Assembly (NCBI GenBank): GCA_964017195.1
Contig: OZ024892.1
Coordinates: 7,086,366-7,150,365, forward strand
Direction of reading: 5' to 3'
Length of the DNA: 64,000 nucleotides
From: Siderastrea radians
Lineage: Eukaryota; Cnidaria; Anthozoa; Scleractinia; Rhizangiidae
The translations under genes and the position numbers were made by a program. Below, in pieces: positions 55,330-64,000 of this stretch; position 1 is the first letter of the stretch, and each line of letters opens with the position of its first letter. A model generated the notes under the pieces. The model was not told where the DNA came from. It saw nothing but the letters and a program-made list of their open reading frames with translations, and searched no databases.

Positions 55330-55560
55330 CGCAAACCCCCAGTTTTATCCCGAAGCATATGTTGTACTTGCAACACTGTTATACTGTCTCGACATGTACT
55401 GCTGAACGTAGCTTTAGGTCCATGAAGAGGCTGAAACCTCCTCTTCGAAGTAACATGAGTGACGAGAAATTAAGTTCCCTTAATTCTACACATCCATAAG
55501 CAGAAGGAAGTAAACATTGACGGTGTAGTAACAGAGTTTACTCGTCTCAATGGTAGACTT
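55330..55560 (+). pseudogene. hAT transposase C-terminal relic
   Basis: One frame reads CTAERSFRSMKRLKPPLRSN followed by MSDEKLSSL. After a one-base shift it continues HIHKQKEVNIDGVVTEF. The ERSFSxxxRxKxxxRxxMxxxxLxxL pattern is the hAT family dimerisation domain near the transposase C-terminus. The frameshift and the lack of the catalytic part show that it is dead. Confidence 0.65.
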
Positions 55561-56330
55561 TGCTTGAGAACTGTCAACAATGGAATCACCATTTTTTCTT
55601 TTTTCTTTTTTTTTTTTTTGCACAATGTGGCCTTGCAGAAAACACTAATCCAGTAGGATGTTTTGCGTTTTGCGTTTTACTACGTATTTATTTATTGACA
55701 ATGTCCCCCGAAAAATGCAGGAAATGGCATTTCCGAGACACCAAATTTCAAAACTTTCTGGGGGGGGGGGAATACTCTCGAAATACTCTCTTCGTGCAGT
55801 GCGTACAGCATAAAAACCGCTCGCTACGCCCATGCAAACAGCACGGAAATATTTATATCCAGCTTACCTCCTCAAGAGTAAATAAAATGAATTAACCTTA
55901 TGCAAAAACCGCTTGCTTCTCAGCTCGGGATTCTCATTATTTATACTTTCTTTAATCTTGAATTGTAATACCACTAGAAAGGTAAAACATATCTCTCGTT
56001 TTGGAATTGACTCCGTCAAGTTGGTATAGGAAGTCAAAATGTTCTTCTACGAAAACTAATAATTCCGCTTGGAAATTAATAAAGGAAAACGGAAACAAAC
56101 AACATGTGCATGAATTCACGAAGTGAGTGGAGCTGGTTCGTTGAGGCCACGACGTTTAATTCTTAAATTGAAGAGTCCGTCTGGTGTGTAATTTCTGGTG
56201 TATTTACACCACGGCTAAGTAAGAAAGGACTACAACGCGAATAAAATCCAGCCAGACGTCAAGTAACATTAAATAGTTCCTGGTGATCGAGGCTCGTGAA
56301 TGCAAAACACTTCAAAGCCGGGGGGTCTTC

Positions 56331-56947
56331 ATTCACATTTCCTCGGGCAACCTATAACAAGATAGTGCCTTCGACAGAAGAACTCTATTGTTTAAACAGA
56401 AGTAGCTGTCACAAGTTGCCGCACTATAAACTGTACACTTCCATGAACCCAAGGGTAAAGTAAAGTTGTTAACAGCCTTTCGGCCTTGCATTTTTGAAGA
56501 GAATTGATTTTCTATAAGGGACATAACTTGTAAAATTAACAAAACGAAGTGCAAAAAAGTACCTGTCACACTAGAAAACTCTGTACTACATCAGTTTATT
56601 TGAGCTTATTTAGAAACGGTTGTCAATATTATTTCAGACTCAGCAATGCCCACCACAGCTGTCTATCAAAACGTTATGTCCACCTGTGACACGTCTAAAT
56701 AAACAAATATAGGTACCTTTATCACATACCGCAACCGGTTCAATCACTGTTTTAAACGCCAACTGGTTACCAGGTCTCTACCGGCTCTCAATCCAAGATG
56801 GTGGCTGTTGAAGTCCAAAAGCCACGACCCCCAGGACTTGACAAATAATCAAAAGTCCCCACCATGGGCCGACTTCCTTCATCAAATCCCCCAGGTATGC
56901 CCGGCCTCCCCTGGCCCACTCCGGCTAAATATTGATTAGGTGAATTA
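56331..56947. other. non-coding stretch
   Basis: No supported exon. A CCAAGATGGTGGCTG motif lies at about 56793. Confidence 0.35.
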
Positions 56948-57145
56948 GTCAGCAACTCGAGTGACTTTTGCAAAGTAGTCTCTCAACGAAGACTCTCTGA
57001 ATTCCACTAATTAAGCTGTTAAGTGTTCCTTAGTGCTTCTCCTTTTGATTTATATTTCTAAAAAGGTCACTCGTCTTTCCGAGAATGGGATTTTATCTTG
57101 TTGAAAATGCAGGTGTGAAGGGCACCGCAGCCATTTTGAAATGTC
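56948..57145. repeat. copy of the 8.5-kb flank repeat
   Basis: It matches 8454-8670 and 31030-31260 (CAGCAACTCGA, CTGAATTCCACTAATTAAGC, GCAGCCATTTTGAAAT). A further copy of the later part (TTGAAATGAAATCTGAGCCA through GCAGTCACGTG) is at 57750-57960. Confidence 0.6.
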
Positions 57146-58218
57146 TTCACAGGACACCCAAGCATATTATTTGAATGTTATTAAAAATGTCGTTTTAAAT
57201 TATGAGACTTTGTATGAGATTTCGAACGGAACATTTTTAGCAATAAGTAACAGCTAACTGAGTAAAGCTCATGAAACATTGCATGGTGTAGTTTGCTATC
57301 CTTACAACGCATTTTGAGCAATTTTAGATCAGTTTACCTTACTAAGGAGAGTTCAGCAGGATTTGGCCCGATTTAGCTTCTTCCACCGCTCGACACGTTT
57401 CGGAATTCACTCGAATTTACGCACAAAAATAGTTCGGGCTCCCATTCTGACTTAGCGACTTGACAAAAGGATGACATACAAATGATTTTCTCACAACCAG
57501 TTGCACATACCTCGTTATCCCAAAGAATTAGCCACTGCCCAAAATCATAACTGAATAACACCTCAAAATAGGCCGCCGTGAATCCATGAGGAGAGAAGTC
57601 TCCTTTGACCAAGGTCGACACTGGACACCAGTCAAATTAAGCCCCAATGAAGAGGGCCACGCTCGTTTTTATCGTGTTACAAATTCCGAGGTAGCAAATT
57701 TGTTGCGATTCCGTAGCAGAAAGGATGATTCTGAATTTTTTGTTGATTTGTGACTCTAAAAGGGTCACTTGTCTTTCAAAGAATGGGATTTTTTCCTCTT
57801 AAAAATGCACGCATGAAGGACACTGCAGCCACTTTGAAATGAAATCTGAGCCAAGTCAGGAACTAAACATGAGCCTGCGTTTTGTATGCAGTAGTTCAAT
57901 ATAAATTTTAAGCAAAGTTTACAACATGGCAAATCAGTGGCAGTCACGTGTCCAATCTCCCCGAAATGCTTCTCAGCCCGCGATCCTATTGATTATTACG
58001 ATGCATCGTAATCTCTTAACACTCTCCGAGTCAACTTGTAAACCAGCAAACATTTTAAGGGTAAAATTTGAATTTGGTCTTTGAAGCACCTATACTCCTT
58101 TTCGAATCAGTTCACTGCGATGCGTCAAGACCTTTTTGCACCCCATTCGGCGGGCGACACATTTTATTTAGGTCAATTTAAATACGCATTCCGTGTAGCA
58201 TTTTTTTTTTTGAAAACG
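57146..58218. other. non-coding, with a second partial flank copy at 57750-57960
   Basis: A minus-strand frame of 82 codons (57373-57621) ends near a GTATGT donor after a FSYDFGQWLILWDNE stretch. It could be an exon but I do not recognise it. GGTAGCAAATTTGTTGCGAT occurs at about 57691 and again at about 58655. Confidence 0.35.
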
Positions 58219-58433
58219 GTTCTCAGTTAGATTTGATTACATAACCCTCGAATGTTAAGTGACAGAAATTCAACTTCTTGGTAAAAAGACTAGTATAATG
58301 TTGCTGTGTAGAGATATTGAAAACAAAAGATATTGAACAAACCAGCGATAAACAAATAACGCTTATCTTACCAAAACGTTGAGATCCTATCACTTAACGT
58401 GCAAGGGTTACGTAATCAGATCTAACTGAGAGC
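58219..58433. mobile_element. 215-bp MITE
   Basis: Left arm TTCTCAGTTAGATTTGATTA then CATAACCCT and GTTAAGTGA. The right arm is the inverse (TCACTTAACGTGCAAGGGTT then ACGTAATCAGATCTAACTGA). The arms are about 45 bases with some mismatches. It is non-coding and no clear target duplication was found. Confidence 0.6.
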
Positions 58434-59429
58434 TGCTTTACATATTTACATATTTAAAGCGTCATGCTTACAAAAAGGTATACTTAAATCGGCTTAGCGA
58501 AAATGTGTGAATGTCCAAACATGGGGGAAGTTTTTTTTCTTACATACCAATCCCAAAATTGAAAGGAGTCGAGTCTGCATACTGCAAAGCTGGTTCACTT
58601 TTGTCCTTTAAAGTTTTAGAAGATGAATTGAAAGAAATCTTATTCAAATTAAAAGGTAGCAAATTTGTTGCGATTCCTTAGTGGAAGGGATAATCCCGAT
58701 TTTTTTTTGTTTTTTTTTTTATTTTGTTAACGGAACAAAATGCATGCTTAGTTTTCAACGCAAATAACTAAATAAGTACTCCACCTTGACAGTTTCATTT
58801 TCTCTTGTTTCAGGTAGGTCGTCCGTCGTCTGGTGTTGCGGGTTCGGAACTTTAAACTTTCCTTTAAGCTTAGATTAAACGATCGATTATAAATTACGCT
58901 CGCGTAAATAACATTTAAAGGCCATATTACCCTTGTTTCGAATCCAATATGTTAAAGACAGAAAATTAATAGCTTTCTGCACAAAGTCAAAACTGCAGCT
59001 TGACAGGGCCGTAGCCAGTATGAGGCAAACCGAGGCACTTGCCTCCGTCGTTTTTTCGTTTAACACCGTAAATACTAAGGAAGAGAATTTAACCATGGAC
59101 ATTGCCTCAGTCATAATTTTTTTTTCTGGCTACCGGCTGCTTGACTTTCATTTTGTTTTGAAAACGAAACAACTCCCCTCTTACTTGTACATTGTTTCTT
59201 CTGGTTTTGCTGCTGCTCGAAAACAAATGATCTAAAGAAATTAATTACACTCTCGAAACTTGCACAGTGAAAGCCATCACTATTCCTTCAGCTTCTTTAC
59301 CTAACAAATTAGTCACGCTCGTAACACGAGGTTTAATTTTCAAACAAATGAACTCCAACACAATTTAAGATAAACAAACGAAAATTGTAAACATTCTAAG
59401 AGCAAACAAGGGGCATTTTTGCAGAGTGC
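58434..59429. other. non-coding stretch
   Basis: T-runs at 58532 and 58700. A 100-codon frame at 58933-59235 shows no known motif. Confidence 0.35.
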
Positions 59430-59616
59430 GTAATAATAATAACAATAATAATAATAATACAATAATAATAATAATAATAATAATGACTGTAATCACATCA
59501 ATTTATGATGTGCAAATTTTTATGTGTAGATGTCCAAATGCTCACAACAAATGTATATTAAACAGTGTTCCTCCTGAAAGTGACATAATAATTATAATAA
59601 TAATAATAATAATAAT

Positions 59617-59652
<36 letters not shown>
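59430..59652. repeat. two (AAT)n microsatellites
   Basis: Arrays at 59430-59484 and 59586-59652 separated by about 100 bases of unique sequence. The intervening sequence and GGATCCACAAAGTGGCTCTT after the second array resemble LINE 3' ends adjoining trinucleotide tails. Confidence 0.85.
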
Positions 59653-59654
<2 letters not shown>

Positions 59655-60053
59655 CTTTAATACAGGATCCACAAAGTGGCTCTTCGCCTGTACACTAAAA
59701 ACTATCTATATAAAATTAATTTAAAAAATGTGCCTCTTTTTATAGTTTTGGCATTTTCCGAACGCTAAGCGGATTAGAAGACAATTAAAATGCGTTCATT
59801 ATCTTAGCGAAATTTTGGTTGTACCTTCCGTAGTACCTTCCAGAAAAAAAATCTACCACATGGAGTTAATAGTTAATGAACATGCAAAATTGCTTAGTAG
59901 CCGAACAACATGAAACGATAACGGCTATTGTTTGGTCTGAGGAACAGACTACTTGTCAAAACACAGTGTAATTACACGATTCAAATAAACCGTTTTTCCA
60001 GGAGGGAGGGGGCGTCTCCAAGGAAAACATTGGTTTAGTCATCAGTACCAGTG

Positions 60054-60110
60054 TGACGTCACGTCACACATCGGTGAGTTTCAATATGGCGGGCGACTTC
60101 GTCGTACTAT
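60054..60110 (+). promoter_or_regulatory. CRE plus ATGGCGG promoter-like motif
   Basis: TGACGTCACGTCACA (two overlapping CRE/ATF half-palindromes) is followed after about 17 bases by AATATGGCGGGCGACTTCGTC, a YY1-like sequence that also forms an ATG. The frame from that ATG stops after 24 codons with no clear donor. It could be a TATA-less promoter of a gene with non-coding first exon. Confidence 0.35.
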
Positions 60111-62590
60111 TTTATCGGAAAAATGAGTATTTTCCCACGATTTGGATGATTCAGTTACTGTAGTCGATGTTACTTAGGACTCAACAAAAGTGAAAGACTT
60201 CTTTGCGACAGTTTTCAGTTGGTAGAAATGCTTAAAAGCCTTACATTTGGAATTTAAACATACTACCAAGTGGTTATCACGTAGGCAGAATTTGCTCGCC
60301 AGTGAACCTTTACGGGCAGCTCATACAGTTATGCGTAGATCTTCTGATCCCAGAATAGGAGGTTTGGCATATGGTATACCAAGCTTGGTGTGTGCCGAGT
60401 TTCAGTCCCTCAGTGCTTATGGTTCGTCTCATCAATCCCTTCAAAGTCGATGGAGTGGCAAATAGAGAAGAAACCGCTACACACACCTGAGCCACAGCGG
60501 TAATTGTAAAGGATTTTGCTAAAGTGTAAGCTTACTTACATGTAACAGCAGATGCTATAGATAAATTTTTTTGTGCACTAACGTCAGCGAAAAATCCCCG
60601 AGTCGAAAATCTGACGGTTCAGTTGTCTTCAGGTCTACACTATAAATCATATTTAGGTTTGGTAACATGTAGCTGTGTTGCTTACAAAAAACTAATGTCC
60701 AGCTTAATAACTTTTGGTGAATCTTTCTTTTGAGCGTTTTTTGGATGCAACTGAGTTGCAGAGGTTAAACACTGTAAAGTGTTGTTTTCCTTGAAACATT
60801 TTTGAGCTTTTTTGTACTCATTTTAAAAAGAAAGGCTGACAAGACATTCACATGTACTCTAGACTGTATATTAGACTATTAATGCAACATTAATTGGGCC
60901 ACTGTTTTTTACAGGGAACATCACTGGTTAGGAAAACCTTATTGTTGCATTGTAAACATGTCACTGTGGACGGTGTTGTCTTCAGTATACCTCGCTGGGC
61001 ATCACTGCATGATCTTGTGGAACTTTTACCCTTTGCAGATTTTCCCTTCAGGGTGATAAACTGCCATATTGTTATCACATTCTCTGACATTATTGAGATT
61101 TTTCAAAATCAGATGTTGTGTCCTTACGGGTACATTTCATTTTACACTGCCCAATCGTTCTATCAAATTCATGAGACCCTGCCTCATTTTCACAGCCCTT
61201 CAAACAGCATTCAATTCTGCCATCCCAGGAGTGTAGCAACCATTTGTCCTGCTCCAGCTATTTCCTTCAAAGGTGCAAAATCATCATGTAAAGACTTGCC
61301 ACAGCATGACAGCCAATACAAATCACTTGCTATATTGAATTTGGCATTTTATTGAGATCTCAAATCTCTTACAGAAACATACCATGCAAAAGTAAACACA
61401 TGTGATTTGCCTGGCTGTTATGTCTATAGCTGGAAGGGTTGTTACAAACCTTTTTAATCTTATCACCATGCTAAATAGAAAACCTGAATGGTGCAATTCA
61501 GTAACCATTTTTGCACAAGGATAACTTAGCAGTACACCAAAGCAGTTGCATTTCTAGACAGTGTCTGGAACTAGCATCAAAGTTTTCCCTTATTGTTATT
61601 ACAGTCACTACATATGAACCATAGGGCTGATATGGTCAAAATAGAAGCAGCAGTTGCTAAGTAAAAAGGAGCAGAATGAAGCCCACAGTCCAATAACAAA
61701 TTATGGATTGTGCCAAGGTTTAACAACATGCCATAAGAAACCAAAAGGTATATTGTCATTAGAATAGAAAGAAAAAACTTTGGTGTTATACCAGTGCGAA
61801 TATGAATATTGTGGTGGTATATGTAACAAAATTCTTGAAAGGGAAGATAACAGTAATCTCAAAATAATAATAGCAGTTTATGATAGTATCTTCAGATGTA
61901 CGGTATTTCAACATTTGCCTTAAACAAATCCTGTACACTGCAAAATGGGAAAATGCAGTAAGTGTAATAATGACAGGTGGTTACAATGGAAACAAAAAGG
62001 TTTGACAGGCCAATGTTTTGAAAAAGTCTTACTTTTGAACAATATCAAAAAAAGGACTGGCCACAATAGAAGTCCAACATCCAAATTTGGCATTATTTGA
62101 CTTTAGAACACATCGTGTATTACTAATGCCCCAAGGGAGTTAAGTTACTTGCTTTTCATAAGATGGTAAAGGGACACAAAGAGAACATGGGAGTTTTCAA
62201 ATCCTTGGCAAAGTTAATGAAATGATTGCAAATACAATGAGAGTGCACAGGACAGCCATCACAAGATGCACAATACACCATACCATGTTTTTATTCATCA
62301 TTATATTTTCCTTTCTACTTTACTCTAAATATTACACAATTTTTCACAACACGGTTTTTCTTATTTTTTGTCACTTGTAATACTTTTTCCGTTATCATCC
62401 ACCTATCTTTATAATTTTTTTTACTATACATGGTATGCTATAACTTTGTCACTACACTTCTTTTTCTCCTGTTAAAGGATTTTTTTCTCTTATGCATTGC
62501 TATTTATGATTTCAGTTATCTAGTTATCTCACGCATAATTGTTACTGCTTCACACAGTAAAATTATTATTCAAATGTCCCCAAAAAGCCA
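60111..62590. other. no gene supported
   Basis: A 153-codon plus frame (60894-61355) is the longest non-repeat frame here. It has no recognisable motif, no splice signals that I could judge, and cysteine/serine-rich composition of the kind random AT-rich DNA gives. The remainder looks like intron, UTR or intergenic sequence. Confidence 0.35.
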
Positions 62591-62599
62591 TCACAGGCA

Positions 62600-64000
62600 C
62601 TCAACCAGACAAAACACAAGCAGTCAACAAGCCAACCAATTTACACACAAGCAGTCAACAATCCAAATCATTTACACACAAACAGTCAACAAGCCAAAAT
62701 ATTTACACACAAGCAATCAAAAAGCCAAATCATTTACACACAAACAGTCAACAAGCAAAAACATTTACGCACAAGCAGTCAACAAGCCATACAAGCAGAC
62801 AACAAGCAAAAACATTTACACACAAGCAGTCAACAAGCCATACAAGCAGACAACAAGCAAAAACATTTACACACAAGCAGTCACCAAGCCAAAACATTTA
62901 CACACAAGCAGTCAACAAGCAAAAACATTCACACACAAGCAGTCAACAAGCCAAAACATTTACAAGCAGTCAATAAGCAAAAACATTTACATACAAGCAG
63001 TCATGAAGCCAAATCATTTACACACAAGCAGTCAACAAGCCAAAATATTTACACACAAGCAATCAAAAAGCCAAAACATTTACACACAAACAGTCAACAA
63101 GCAAAAACATTTACACACAAGCAGTCAACAAGCCATACAAGCAGACAACAAGCAAAAACATTTACACACAAGCAGTCACCAAGCCAAAACATTTACACAC
63201 AAGCAGTCAACAAGCAAAAACATTCACACACAAGCAGTCAACAAGCCAAACCATTTACAAGCAGTCAATAAGCAAAAACATTTGCATACAAGCAGTCAAC
63301 AAGCCAAAACATTTACATACAAGCAGTCATGAAGCCAAATCATTTACACACAAGCAGTCAACAAGCCAAAATATTTACACACAAGCAATCAAAAAGCCAA
63401 AACATTTACACACAAACAGTCAAGAAGCAAAAACATTTACACACAAGCAGTCAACAAGCCATACAAGCAGACAACAAGCAAAAACATTTACACACAAGCA
63501 GTCACCAAGCCAAAACATTTACACACAAGCAGTCAACAAGCAAAAACATTCACACACAAGCAGTCAACAAGCCAAACCATTTACAAGCAGTCAATAAGCA
63601 AAAACATTTGCACACAAGCAGTCAACAAGCCAAAACATTTACATACAAGCAGTCATGAAGCCAAATCATTTACACACAAGCAGTCAACAAGCCAAAATAT
63701 TTACACACAAGCAATCAAAAAGCCAAAACATTTACACACAAACAGTCAAGAAGCAAAAACATTTACACACAAGCAGTCAACAAGCCATACAAGCAGACAA
63801 CAAGCAAAAACATTTACACACAAGCAGTCACCAAGCCAAAACATTTACACACAAGCAGTCAACAAGCAAAAACATTCACACACAAGCAGTCAACAAGCCA
63901 AACCATTTACAAGCAGTCAATAAGCAAAAACATTTGCATACAAGCAGTCAACAAGCCAAAACATTTACACAAAGGCAGTCAACAAGCCAATTAATTTGCA
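62600..64000. repeat. 31-bp tandem array with 326-bp higher-order period, running off the edge
   Basis: The unit is close to CATTTACACACAAGCAGTCA plus ACAAGCCAAAA. Variants (TCATGAAGCC, CATACAAGCAGACAACAAGC) recur in fixed order. TCATGAAGCC is found at 63001, 63327 and 63653, a period of 326. The open frames of up to 300 codons here are repeat translations. Confidence 0.95.

Larger units (their letters stand above)
54000..56330 (-). repeat. dispersed repeat, inverted copy of 9497-10165, with insertions
   Basis: Outer parts (54000-54105, 54956-55020 and 55900-56330) align inversely with 9497-10165. The 843-bp element at 54110 and a block of about 880 bases (about 55020-55900) that contains hAT transposase debris are extra here. 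Confidence 0.6.

Noticed and set aside
60894..61355. 153-codon plus-strand frame
   Set aside because: No recognisable domain and no supporting signals; kept only as a remark in the gap entry.
62430..63658. Frames of 300 and 109 codons
   Set aside because: Translation of the 31-bp satellite; the two share the same repeated peptide.

Overview
The window looks like nuclear DNA of an anthozoan cnidarian, most likely a stony coral or a close relative. The reasons are: AT-rich sequence with intron-split genes; secreted proteins built from Apple/PAN-like, EGF-like and WSC-like modules; a tRNA-derived SINE of a type common in corals; and a dense mix of Penelope-like, LINE, hAT, Harbinger-like and Mutator-like elements. 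No prokaryotic operon, CRISPR array or rRNA gene is visible. The taxonomic call is an inference from recalled sequence styles.

Host-type genes are few and lie in the left half. A TATA box and short first exon sit at 2.7 kb. A WSC-like terminal exon is at 6.36-6.66 kb. A small tandem family of secreted Apple/PAN + EGF genes runs from 23.8 to 32.9 kb. It has copy A (exons at 23.80, 24.49 and 25.26 kb), a lone terminal exon B at 27.56 kb, and copy C (exons at 31.55, 32.26 and 32.80 kb). Flanking and 3' sequences of these genes recur around 6-9 kb and 57-58 kb, so the locus grew by repeated segmental duplication. Copies A and C both carry damage, in A's terminal exon and in C's signal-peptide region. 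Only exon B is a clean terminal exon.

Most of the rest is nested mobile DNA. Two copies of one composite repeat lie at 13.4-22.7 kb and 33.2-38.6 kb. Each carries a Penelope-like reverse transcriptase relic, LINE debris and a 9-bp minisatellite. Comparing the copies reveals several insertions with their empty sites, including a 5.35-kb element with long inverted ends at 16.15-21.51 kb (TAA duplication) and a 478-bp element at 34.4 kb. At 41.11-51.43 kb there is a 10.3-kb element with long inverted arms and a perfect 9-bp target duplication, the signature of a Mutator-like element. It has no recognisable transposase but carries large tandem arrays of a CATGTAAAT-type motif and an orientation-switching 9-bp minisatellite.

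Tandem arrays are unusually prominent: (CCAA)n at 10.5-11.5 kb, twin GGTACACTC arrays, a 32-bp array at 42.2-43.8 kb, GTGTAGTCR at 45.6-46.5 kb, and a 31-bp unit with a 326-bp higher-order period that runs off the right edge. Nearly all long open frames fall in these arrays and are not genes. The right third (51-62.5 kb) has no gene I can support. It holds a Myb-like ORF stump inside a short inverted-end element, a hAT transposase relic, and a CRE plus ATGGCGG promoter-like motif at 60.1 kb.
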